Source: Ascidia mentula (taxonomy: Eukaryota; Chordata; Ascidiacea; Phlebobranchia; Ascidiidae). Taken from it: a stretch of DNA of 64,000 nucleotides. Positions 1-8,495 of the stretch are shown here, piece after piece; the first letter of the stretch is position 1, and each line of letters opens with the position of its first letter. The stretch is taken from the NCBI GenBank assembly GCA_947561715.1, contig OX387199.1, positions 7,383,001-7,447,000 on the forward strand, given 5' to 3'. A program made the position numbers and the translations under genes. Under the pieces are notes generated by a model. The model made no database searches. It was not told where the DNA came from and saw nothing but the letters and a program-made list of their open reading frames with translations.

Positions 1-186
1 CGTTGACCATGAGGAATATTATGTCGATTAAACTTAAGACAGGCTTTCGAAAAACAGGTCTGCCAAACAGGTTATTGTTTTCCTACAAAATTCTGCTCAT
101 TAAATTAATACACAAATTTATTTAATGCGCATTTGAAGGCAATAGAAAGTGTGAGTTTTATCTTTAACGGTTTTCCTTTTACAAAG

Positions 187-366
187 AAATGTCTGGGCCA
201 CTTTCCGCAAAAACTCTTCACAGAACAGAAGATCATCGAAATTCAAAAGTCTTACAAGCGCGACTTGGAAGCTTTGGAGGCGAAAATTGCGAAACGAAAC
301 GAAAAACTGGAACACCCGTACACTTACTTATTACCCTCTCGTGTCCTAAACAGCATTTCCATGTGA
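187..366 (+). CDS. Lipoxygenase, last exon (3' end of gene)
   Basis: The 59-residue C-terminus matches the end of animal lipoxygenases. These iron enzymes dioxygenate polyunsaturated fatty acids, and their C-terminal isoleucine-type residue helps hold the iron. The sequence shows LGHFPQKLF (position of the family's LG-x-[FY]-P-x-x-x-F), then DLEALEAKIAKRNEKLEHPY, then PYTYLLPSRVLNSISM before a TGA. The family normally ends in PNSIAI or PNSVAI, so this copy has leucine for the proline and a terminal methionine where isoleucine is usual. I place the exon start after the pyrimidine-rich stretch ending in acaaag (acceptor AG at 185-186). The frame stays open back to 109, so the acceptor is inferred. 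The rest of the gene lies left of the window. The last residue may be a real ligand change or a sign of decay. Confidence 0.78.
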   Translation, partial: KCLGHFPQKLFTEQKIIEIQKSYKRDLEALEAKIAKRNEKLEHPYTYLLPSRVLNSISM

Positions 367-520
367 TTGTGTTGCTGTTTTTTTACTGCATGTGTGTACC
401 ATCTGATTTCGGTGTGTTTTGTAGATATCCAGGATGCGAGATTATAATTGGCGATATTTTGTCTCTTCTTTTATTGCAAGACAAGTCTTGAAACGCTTGT
501 TTATGAGCATTCAAAATTCG

Positions 521-526
521 AATAAA
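521..526 (+). terminator. Poly(A) signal AATAAA after the lipoxygenase exon
   Basis: AATAAA lies 155 bases after the lipoxygenase stop codon on the same strand, a normal distance for an animal cleavage/polyadenylation signal. The stretch between stop and signal holds no other coding sequence. Confidence 0.5.
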
Positions 527-559
527 TCAGGAGTAAATCAGGGTATCAAGCATCACAGC

Positions 560-1150
560 CACATAAACTTCACTCGCTTTGTGAACTTGGCAAATTGAAA
601 CCGTGGTGGTCATACCTAGTGCCATAAACCAATAAGTGTTGAATACTTCGTACAAGATGCTTTTTTAGTTTTCGTAGCACCTATTGATGACTTGGTATTC
701 TTTGGAACTGCTTTTATCGTTCCACTGCGCTTGGAACCATATTCTGTTAAAAATCCCATTTAGGTTAATGCACAAAAGTTTCTTGGATTCTTTGTGGAAT
801 ATTCCAAACGATGCTTTTGTGTCGCCCTTCATTGACATTACGAAAGCCCACACGGGAATAGACGATATGATAGCTTCGTTTTATGAAACTTGAAAATCAA
901 TGCGAGTCAAGATCAATTCCACGTCTCGAACAGCATATCACCGTCTAATCAAATTAAGTCGCAACACATAACATTTCCCAGACAATTCAGCGCCAATCAC
1001 TCAATTAAAGACAGTTCATTTGCCCATGTAAAGTGAATGACGTAAGTTATTACGTAACAGAACTTGCTCACACAACCAAGCAGTTTGGACTGGTCGTTTC
1101 CTTAAAACAGATTGCATTCAACTATGAACAAATTTGCTTTGTAATATCCT
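560..1150 (-). pseudogene. GNAT acetyltransferase pseudogene, heavily decayed
   Basis: The minus strand reads as the middle of a GNAT copy (KASFGIFHKESKKLLCINLN, 668-853). This closely matches the intact gene at 35953-36627. Further decayed pieces follow on both sides: the YMELGMTTTHP region near 600-640, and the N-terminal region near 1040-1150, which is similar at DNA level to the 5' part of the copy at 37.3-37.7 kb. The pieces are out of frame with each other and segments between them are missing, so it cannot make a full enzyme. It lies in an inverted duplicate of the 36-37.3 kb module. Confidence 0.75.
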
Positions 1151-1271
1151 CGTGTTTCATCGAATTACTGCGATTGTTCCTGGCAACAAAGTTTACTCTG
1201 TATTATTTGGCTTGGATAGGAATAGTGTGTTAAAAACACCAGCAACGTTGGTACGGTAACTTTCTGATCAG

Positions 1272-1582
1272 AGAGACGACGCGTTGTTTCAGGAAGCTGT
1301 TTTAACGTTTCCTTCCATTCAATCGTGGTTTGCTGCTGACGAATGAAGAATCCAATGTGGTGGCTGTAGCATTTTCTACAACTACAATGTTTCACGCATC
1401 TGTACCAGCAGTAACGATATTCATCGATACAGAGTTTGTTTTAGAAGAACTTTTTAATATTCAAACATAATTAGCATTAAAAACTATGCATTTCCATCAA
1501 CAGTGTGATAGCAAATCGGATTCTCGTCAAGTATCACAATGATTAGCTTGTATTAAATTCGTGCATTGCATCGACAACAGAT
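1272..1582 (+). repeat. Dispersed ~0.3 kb repeat, copy 1
   Basis: The stretch from acgacgcgttgtttcagg to gtgcattgcatcgaca recurs at 3334-3625 and 38486-38800 in the same orientation, and inverted at 36710-37024. It always sits beside a GNAT copy. In two copies it runs straight into a Penelope-like reverse transcriptase fragment, so it may be part of that element. In this copy no such fragment follows. Confidence 0.7.
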
Positions 1583-1685
1583 ACCAACGTAAGCACACGA
1601 GCATGTGAAAGCATTTAGATGAGAACTATTAACAAGGAAACTTTGTGAAATTAAATTAAATTCATGCCTGAAATACACGTTTGTA

Positions 1686-2192
1686 TTAAATTGTCATCGT
1701 ATTATGAATTGGGGATAAATTTAATGCAGGCTTCTTGCCCGTCAGTGGATCAACGAAGTCTGTGAATTTGACCTCTCTTAAAACAGAGAAGCCTCCTATT
1801 CCTAACATCATCTTGTGGCTGAACAGAGATGTTGATATAGCAACCAAATACTCGCAAGTCGCCTTTCTCGCTTCATACTCCGACAACTTGGCAACTTGAA
1901 ACCGTCTCAACAGGTTAAAACCAGCGTAATCCGGATGCGTGGTGGTCATACCGAGTTCCATGTACCTAATGGTGTCAAGCACTTCAAACAAATCGCCTTC
2001 TAGATTTTCAAAGCATCTACTCATAATTTTATATCGTCTCGAACTGTTGTTGTCGTCCCATTGTGCTTGACAGTGCTTGCAGTCAAAAATTCCATTTAGG
2101 CTAATGCTCAAAAATTTCTGAGATTCTCTTTGGAATATTCCAAACGAAAATATATTAGTTTCTGGAAGTTTTATCACATAACACACATACAA
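1686..2192 (-). pseudogene. GNAT acetyltransferase copy lacking its N-terminus
   Basis: From about 2150 down to the stop at 1686 the minus strand encodes roughly 153 residues nearly identical to residues 71-218 of the intact 224-residue protein at 35953-36627. The shared part includes SFGIFQRESQKF, THPDYAGFNLLRRF and FVDPLTGKKP. The frame is unbroken over this part. The first ~70 family residues (the ECRLLKES segment) are absent, and the sequence upstream of 2150 is unrelated flank that matches the 37.95 kb region. The last two or three codons also differ, dropping the FYYKR end. It could still be transcribed as a short protein, but I read it as a 5'-truncated duplicate. Confidence 0.75.
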
Positions 2193-2426
2193 TACACGTT
2201 TAATATAACATGTACGCCATCACAATATGCACGTCATATGTAACATATCTTGGTTTTGCTTTCATTTGTGAAAAAATCATAAATATGGACTGATCATTCA
2301 TCGAAATCGTTCAACAAGTCACATTCTATAAACTGCTATATGTTTGATCAACTGAAAGAAGTTTCTATCAAAAACGTTTTGACCATTTCAAGTATTTCAA
2401 ATAATATCGTAGATAAAGTTTAAAAA

Positions 2427-3161
2427 CTAGTAATGTCCTGCGCGTTTGTAGTAGACCTTTCCATTTGTGTGAATGGGAGACAACGCCAAATCAGGCTTCT
2501 GTCCTGTCAAAGGATCCACGTAATCGGCGTATTTAACCTCTCTCAGCACTTTGTACGTCCCATTTCGTTCAATACGTTTTTGGGAATACAGCGAGGTTGA
2601 AACAATAACTATGTATTCACAACCAGCACTTCTCGCCAATTCTTCTTGTTGTTCAAACTTTCTGAAAAACTCCCACAGCCTCAAACCGGTGTATAGTGGA
2701 TTCGTGGCAGCCATTCCTTGCATCAGAAACTTTCTAGTTTTCAGGGTTTCGAATAAATTCCCTTCCAAATAACGCATAAATCTAAGAAACCTCGAAAGGT
2801 TTGTAGTGCTGTGTTCCAGCATGATATGGCTGTCAGTTGGTTTACGATTTGTCGCATTGTTTTCGTGAATGCTGTTTAAAGTAATAGCTACTAATTGTTT
2901 GCTGGTTTTGTGAAATATTCCGTATGAAATACTTTCCTTTAGTTTGTTGGTGGCCCGAAGTTGATCTCTTTCGCCAATATCTTCTCTCGACAATCTAAAA
3001 ATGCCCCGCAATGGAGCCCTCATGGTGTAAAACTTTTCAATAAACTCCAACACTTGCGGGAGGTCTTCTTCGGTGAGAAGCCTGTTTTCGATTTCAACCA
3101 GTTTTGCTCTACCCCCATCCGAGTCCCCAAACTTGGCTAAGTCAGAATTTTTATGTTCCAT
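2427..3161 (-). CDS. GNAT N-acetyltransferase, AANAT-like (intact, 244 aa)
   Basis: Single-exon gene for a 244-residue cytosolic-type protein. The fold and end motifs match arylalkylamine N-acetyltransferase-like GNAT enzymes, which move acetyl from acetyl-CoA to amines. The substrate cannot be read from sequence. Visible blocks are ENRLLTEEDLPQVLEFIEKF near the N-terminus, SYGIFHKTSKQLVAITLNSI, the motif-A region GMAATNPLYTGLRLWEFF, then CEYIVIVSTSLYSQKRIERN, and the C-terminal KYADYVDPLTGQKP...IHTNGKVYYKR. The start is the ATG at 3161 (context aagATGG). An upstream in-frame GTG is not a plausible start. The acetyl-CoA loop is LYTGLR, short of the consensus Q/R-x-x-G-x-G/A, so catalytic ability is uncertain. 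A later duplicate of this locus (about 38.3 kb) has lost almost the whole gene. Confidence 0.85.
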   Translation of the reverse strand: MEHKNSDLAKFGDSDGGRAKLVEIENRLLTEEDLPQVLEFIEKFYTMRAPLRGIFRLSREDIGERDQLRATNKLKESISYGIFHKTSKQLVAITLNSIHENNATNRKPTDSHIMLEHSTTNLSRFLRFMRYLEGNLFETLKTRKFLMQGMAATNPLYTGLRLWEFFRKFEQQEELARSAGCEYIVIVSTSLYSQKRIERNGTYKVLREVKYADYVDPLTGQKPDLALSPIHTNGKVYYKRAGHY

Positions 3162-3895
3162 CTTATTTAACAACACACAAAAAGTATGGATGGCCTACGT
3201 TTCTGCGCTTACACGTAAAAGGTATAAGTTTGCATAAGAAAAATACACAAATGTATAAGTTCACTCTTTATCATATGGCTGCTTATTCTGGAATTACCAG
3301 CAAAGATGGTACGATTTTTTTTCTGAAAAGTAACACGACGCGTTGTTTCAGGAAGCTGTTTTGACGTTTCCTTCAATTTTGGTTGCCTGCTGACGAATGA
3401 AGAATCCAGTCTGGTGGCTTGGGCATTTTCTACGACTACAATGTTTTACGCATCTGTACCAGGAGTAACGATTTGTTTGAAACAAACAGAGTTTGTTTGA
3501 AACAAACTTCGCATTGAAAACTACACATTTCCATCAACACTCTGTTGGCAAATTGGGGAGTACCTTCAATCGTTAAGAACCACAGTGCTAGCTTGTAACA
3601 AATTCGTGCATTGCATCGACAGCAAATCTCAACTTTGCAAAAAGCATATCGCGTAATTCGTAATCATGCGTGAACGTAAAAACAGTAAAAGGAGAATCAT
3701 TAACAAGGAAACTTTGCAGTGCTACTGTTGGCATGGACATTGTAAATTTAAAACAACTGTCCTTCTGGAACACAAGTTATAAGATTTTTTTGCAACCGAC
3801 TTTTCGTCCACCGTTCGGCGAGACTTTTTCGTGGAGGTCAGCATGTTATAAACTCACTGATATTTGCGTCTGATATAAGGGACTTTACAATAGCA
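3162..3895. repeat. Duplicated flank with dispersed repeat copy 2 (3334-3625)
   Basis: No gene is visible here. 3166-3333 matches 38341-38485. 3334-3625 is the dispersed ~0.3 kb repeat. The remainder also follows the 38.5-38.8 kb copy, with some extra bases. The order shows that this stretch and 38.0-39.2 kb are copies of one duplicated block. Confidence 0.65.
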
Positions 3896-4020
3896 GATAA
3901 TGAATGTATGGTGCCTTTTGACGTCGTATCCGTGTTCACCAATGTCCCAGCAATATATGAAGCTGTTGTCACCGTTATGGCACGCTTACAGGGAGACAGT
4001 GACCTTGAACAGCGCACGCC
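3896..4020 (+). mobile_element. Penelope-like reverse transcriptase fragment
   Basis: The plus strand reads NECMVPFDVVSVFTNVPAI and continues to MARLQGDSDLEQRT. This is the region around the first catalytic aspartate of Penelope-like element reverse transcriptases (family pattern SFDVVSLFTNIP). Only about 40 residues remain and no other domain of the element follows. A sister fragment is at 38805-38945. Confidence 0.7.
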
Positions 4021-4188
4021 TTCCAACCTTCCCTTTGGTGAGTTACTGCTAATATTGTAAAGTGGAAATATTGATGTCACATCTGCAATCAGCAATCGCA
4101 ACATTCGTATCATACAAATCAAATTAAATCATGTTTATTTTGCAAAAGCAACTACGCGTAAGAACAACATACAAAGAAATAAAATAGC

Positions 4189-4302
4189 ATGGCCACCGAT
4201 GAAACCATAAAGGTTATCGAGTCAGGCACCCATGTAAAGATGGTTTCTTCACGGAGAATCACCGTCTGCCGTAGGATCGCAGCCAGTGGCACTGGGAGGT
4301 GA
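4189..4302 (+). other. Small GC-richer island with a 37-codon ORF
   Basis: About 4180-4370 is clearly richer in G and C than its surroundings. I saw no second copy of it in the window, unlike most of the flanks. It holds an ATG frame of 37 codons beginning MATDETIKVIESGTHVKMV, then a stop. Arms ggccacc (4191-4197) and ggtggcc (about 4333-4339) could pair. I recognise no family. It could be a fragment of an unknown repeat or of a processed gene. Confidence 0.25.
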
Positions 4303-4612
4303 TGGGTTGCGACAGGTTACATGTGGCGAAAGGTGGCCACCCGGCCGTGCTGGCCAAAGCATTATACATGAAACATTTTTGGATTTTGCTTCCAGTTGTG
4401 GCAAAATAAAATGATGCTGGGAATACAGCTGTTTATGCGATTGTTTCTAATGTCAAAATCACATGCAATACGAACCACGAGCCCATAAGTCATATAACAG
4501 ATTTGCTTTAGCGTTCATCAGAAAATTTTAACACTGTGTTGGACTGAAAAGCATATTATGTATTTCAATGCGAAAGATATTGTGGAAGAAACTGTCAAAC
4601 ACAAGACTATGT

Positions 4613-4618
4613 TTTATT
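4613..4618 (-). terminator. Poly(A) signal of the GNAT gene at 4754-5548
   Basis: The minus strand shows AATAAA about 136 bases past the stop codon of the upstream GNAT gene, the expected spacing for its 3' end. Confidence 0.5.
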
Positions 4619-4753
4619 AAAACGAAGTTAGTCAATGAAAGCTCAATGTACATGGCATAAATAAAAAAGGGTTGCACTGCATAGGGAAGCTATAAATTAT
4701 TTACTGGATCAAATTTCAACAACATTGTTTCTGGTCAAGCAGTTTTGTTTATG

Positions 4754-5548
4754 CTACAGAACGGAATCGAATGGTGTGCGCTTGTAATACACGGTTGCAC
4801 GTGTGTGAACAGGCGACAAAGCCAAATCAGGCTTATTTCCTGTCAGAGGATCTACATAGTCCGCATAATTCACTTCTTTAAGAACTGAAAATGTTCCATT
4901 CTTTTCAATAGACCTCCTCACAAAATCTGACACGGCCACAGTAACGATGTATGGGCAGTTTGCTTTTCGGGCCGCTTCTTCCTCCAAACCCCAAAAGTTG
5001 AAAGCACTCCAAAGTCCTAAACCACCATATTGTGGATCAGTGGCACCGAGATGTTGCATTAAGACCCTGTTGGTTTTCAGTTTTTCGAACAAGTCGCCCT
5101 CCATGTGGTGAATAAATCTACGAAAGGGATCCAATTTAGAAGAGCCACAGCCAAGTTTCTTCTTCGTCGGTGTTACCTTGGGCGAATTTCGGTCATGTAC
5201 ACTGTGCATAAGCATTGTGACTAGTTTTTTGGTTGCTTTGTGGAAAAGACCAAACGAGGCGTTGTCTTTTACCTTAAACTCGGCATGAACTTTGCAGTGA
5301 TCGCCTATATCTTCCGTTTTCAGTTTAAAAATGTTATGCAATGGAAGTCGTTTCGTGTAAAACGCATCAATGAAGTGAGTAATTTGCGGAAGGTCTCTTG
5401 TGGTTAGAAGTCTACATTCCATGTTCTGGACTAATTTTGCTTTCTTTTTTTTCAAATCGTCAGATGCATTTGTTTGCAAGCTAAACCTTCTGATTAACCA
5501 GGAGTTCCTATTGATCAGGCGGCCCACATCAGATAGACGATTAGGCAT
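4754..5548 (-). CDS. GNAT N-acetyltransferase, AANAT-like, with presequence (intact, 264 aa)
   Basis: Unbroken single-exon frame of 264 residues from an ATG at 5548. Residues 1-38 are basic, hydroxylated and nearly free of acidic residues (RNSWLIRRFSLQTNAS), like a mitochondrial transit peptide. The GNAT core follows: MECRLLTTRDLPQI (43-56), ASFGLFHKATKKLVTMLMHS (97-116), motif A ATDPQYGGLGLW (169-180), and NYADYVDPLTGNKP with VHTRATVYYKR (227-257). QYGGLG fits the acetyl-CoA pyrophosphate loop Q/R-x-x-G-x-G exactly, so this copy is the best candidate for an active enzyme of the cluster. It is the parent type of the broken copies at 13.2, 15.7, 20.3, 25.4 and 39.5 kb. Mitochondrial targeting is inference, and the amine substrate is unknown. 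Confidence 0.87.
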   Translation of the reverse strand: MPNRLSDVGRLINRNSWLIRRFSLQTNASDDLKKKKAKLVQNMECRLLTTRDLPQITHFIDAFYTKRLPLHNIFKLKTEDIGDHCKVHAEFKVKDNASFGLFHKATKKLVTMLMHSVHDRNSPKVTPTKKKLGCGSSKLDPFRRFIHHMEGDLFEKLKTNRVLMQHLGATDPQYGGLGLWSAFNFWGLEEEAARKANCPYIVTVAVSDFVRRSIEKNGTFSVLKEVNYADYVDPLTGNKPDLALSPVHTRATVYYKRTPFDSVL

Positions 5549-7453
5549 AATTTTGGGTCACTGTTTGTATCTGCAATGGCAATCATCAATACGAGTTATT
5601 CTTTACATAAAATAGCAAAAAGTGTTTGGGGGCCATGGTTTTTCTTGGGCACAAGTCACGCTCGCAAAAAGGCATGCAACCGGTTACAAGATATATTTGT
5701 TTTTATGGCAACATTTTGATGTTAGCTTGCGTCGGCTTGTATCTGCTGGTGGCCTGCCTTTTCGCACTTTAGCTGCATCAATCCTATGCCAGAAAAATGA
5801 TAATTAAATAAAAATAAATCCTCGCCAACATCTAAAAATTTCAATCACTAACATGAGCTGCAACGTGGCTACTGCGATTTGCCACGCCATACATGTCTTA
5901 TAAACTGATAAGCTGTGCCTTTTTTTAAAACGTATGCTTGTAACTATATTACTTCACAAAAGGTGTACAAAAAACTTTTCCTTATAACAACTCTTTAAGT
6001 GTAAAAAGCATAATTAGAAACACCGCAATTCCACGAACTCTGCCTGAACAACTGAAAGTCAAGCTTGAACGCCGTTGCCAAACCACAAATACCACAAGTA
6101 CCTTTGTAAAGGAATGAATCGTGTGAATGTGGGTTTGTGGTTTTTTGTGGAGCTTTGCAAGAAATGTAACCCATGTCGAGTCTCGGAAAACAGACCGCAA
6201 AAAAACAAACAGACCGCGAATTTTTTCGATATTATCTTCTAACCAAATTTTAAAAATTAGATTTTGCTATAAAATGTATATTGAAAATACAACTTATTGC
6301 GTATTCTAATTGTTTTGTTTTGAAATATGTGATTTGTGTTTACATCAAGGAACATACAAATTTGAGTGGGTACAATTCCAAATCAACTCGAGCAACAGCT
6401 CGTTGAAAAAAATTTATTGGTCCAAAATTTGAAACCAAGCGACATCACCTTCCTGCAATTTATCCTTGGTCTTTTCTCGACTTAGGTACATTAAATCGGA
6501 AGACATCATTTGCGGAAAACGGATTGGAAAGTCGTTCTCTCTCCAAGAAACAGACGTAGGGCTTTGGTAACATTATATGATGACGAACTAAAGACCGTGT
6601 TGGGTTAAACCGCAAAAACCAAGAGTAACTTTAAAAAGGATCTAAGTCTGACACTGTTGGTTTGTGTTTTTTTTGTGGAGCATTGCCAATACGTCCTTAG
6701 AATTCAAGTTCCAAGAACCGGTGTTTTAAAAGATTTGGGTACTTTCTCGTAAATGAAGCCTCATTTGCCGTATGGTGGCGCTTCAAGTACGCATATATTA
6801 GATCAATGCATCGTATGCGACCAAAACAAACTGATTCCAAGATCGCGTGAGTAGAAAGGGACCAACCTTATTGACATTGTCTTAGAAATGTATCGGCTGA
6901 TCGACATTGGATATATTTTACAGACATATGTTTGTCTCTTATGTTCATATATTTCAACATGAACCTTATAGTCAGTTTTCTAAAAATGAATTGAGGCCAG
7001 GACTCCAGCTGTTCATGCGATAGTTTCTAATGTCAAAATCACATACAAATCAAACATAGTGTCCATTAAAAATAAGAATTGTTTCTCCTGACACTTAAGT
7101 ATACGAAAGTGTTTATTGTAACCCACGTTTTGTCCACTATCCGACGAGACTTCTTCAGAGTTATGTAGCAACGATAATGCATCAACCCAATGAAAACGCA
7201 AGAAAAACGTAAGAAAAAGGAATCGATAACAATGGAACCACTGGTATCGTCTCGTGACTAGGTGTGTAACGGGGCGTAACAATTACAGTGTTTTGCGCTT
7301 GATGCAGTATCGTTGCTACATAAGCCTGACACAAGACTATGCTTTATTAAAACGAAGCTAGTCAACGAAAGCGCAATGTACATGGCATATACATACATTT
7401 TGCACTGCATAGGGAAAAGCTATAAATTATCTATTGGAGAGATATTTCAAAAC
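5549..7453. repeat. Duplicated upstream flank of the GNAT gene (module copy 1)
   Basis: No intact gene seen. The stretch is repeated, with indels, at 13946-15240 and 40318-41880. At 6430-6610 the minus strand carries RFNPTRSLVRHHIMLPKPYV, which recurs at 14500-14700 and 41117-41338 but is broken in this copy. Near 7100-7165 is a motif that reads CTGAAGAAG on the minus strand and recurs in all module copies. 7320-7450 matches the 3' flank of the GNAT gene (4600-4710), so a second module begins here and is then interrupted. Confidence 0.7.
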
Positions 7454-7893
7454 TTGCGTACAAAATACTTGGAGTTAATTACTCTACAGCTCTCATTGAT
7501 TATTATGGCTCTTTTGCGCATATATTATGATTTGGGTGAAAGCCGAGCCTATAGCGGTATTGGATCCCAAACAGTTGTTTTGGCCATAGTGCGCTACACG
7601 TGGTTCGTCTATGTTGATTGGTACCCAACATATCGACGATTGACCGAAAGTTACCACAAAGTGGAAATCTGTGTGCCTGCTAGTCGACCAGCTAGCACAG
7701 AGCCACTTTAACAGCTGCACTGATGAGACCTTACAGGTCGAAACAGTGCGTGTATACACCCTGTCTGCAGCTCTCATTGATTATTATGGCTCTTTTGCGC
7801 ATTTAATTACTTTGAATATGAAAGCCAAAGCTATTATGCTGTTAATCAAGTTAAGTAGACGTTTCGAACACGAACTGCATTCATCATCAGTAC
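7454..7893 (+). mobile_element. Hammerhead-ribozyme element (retrozyme or Penelope-like terminal repeat)
   Basis: About 440 bp with no protein frame. A segment starting cagctctcattgattattat (near 7487) occurs again 280 bp later (7769), directly after the cleavage site of a complete hammerhead ribozyme at 7713-7772. Two partial ~280 bp units in tandem, each bounded at the ribozyme cut, is the layout known for metazoan retrozymes and for the pseudo-LTRs of Penelope-like elements. A BEL element is inserted at its right end. A short inverted match to 7815-7843 appears beyond that element at 13076-13104. Confidence 0.65.
7713..7772 (+). ncRNA. Type I hammerhead ribozyme
   Basis: All conserved core positions are present. 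Stem I 5' strand agctgca (7713-7719) is followed by core CTGATGA (7720-7726). Stem II is gacc/ggtc with a five-base loop (7727-7739), followed by GAAA (7740-7743). Stem III is ACAG with CTGT enclosing a self-complementary loop containing tgtataca. The cleavage triplet is GTC ending at 7765, and the stem I 3' strand tgcagct (7766-7772) pairs perfectly with the 5' strand. Such ribozymes cut the transcript of small retroelements into monomers. The fold is read from sequence; activity is inferred. Confidence 0.82.
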
Positions 7894-8443
7894 TGTAACG
7901 TGCTTTTTTTCTGCGGATCGGCGGCGCTACCCAAACGCGTCCCATCCAATCTTCTAGGTAGCCGAGCCCGCGAAACACAACAGACACTTGTATTCGATAC
8001 AGGAACGACCGGCACAACAACGCGCCAGAAATGGAACGGTTTCTAGTTAAAAAAACACAATTGTACATTCAATATATAGACAAATTCACACTATGGCAAA
8101 TTCAATCGCACTTACCGAACTGTTTTGCGACCGATCTTATTCCGTAAATTATCAGTAGTGACAACACATCTTTCAGTTGCATTAGTAATCCAGTAAACTT
8201 TTCAATTGTTGCAAAGCAGTCAACAAACTATTTCGCGTTTTGCAACTAAAACCTTATTCAAATAGAATCAGTATTAACATATGTACCACAATAACTGGCA
8301 ACACAACTAGCAATGAAAAACATAACCATGCGGTCTGCACGCGCACGTCTACTGCGCAGCCTTTGTCACATAATAACGAGAGTTGTGCCAAACATAGAAA
8401 ACATAACGTGAAAGAATTGACGAAATTGGGTTTGGGAATCTAC
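7894..8443 (-). repeat. 3' LTR of the BEL/Pao element
   Basis: On the minus strand the repeat begins TGTAG at 8443, directly after a G-rich purine tract (8444-8453). It ends in TTACA at 7894, giving the usual TG...CA ends over about 550 bp. No partner LTR was found at the other end, so the boundaries rest on the terminal dinucleotides and the polypurine tract. Confidence 0.6.
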
Positions 8444-8495
8444 ATCCTCCCCCCGAAAATTGGGCATTGTACCAATTTTACATCGACACAAAGAT

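Noticed and set aside
5400-5615. Plus-strand frames opposite the intact GNAT genes (here and at 2551-2772, 33402-33593)
   Set aside because: They mirror the coding strand of the GNAT genes, recur only where that gene recurs, and show no independent protein features.
7862-7896. Minus-strand CTGATGA ... GAAACGTC resembling another hammerhead
   Set aside because: The bases closing stem II do not pair next to the core, and there is no room for stem III before the GTC, so a working ribozyme is not supported.
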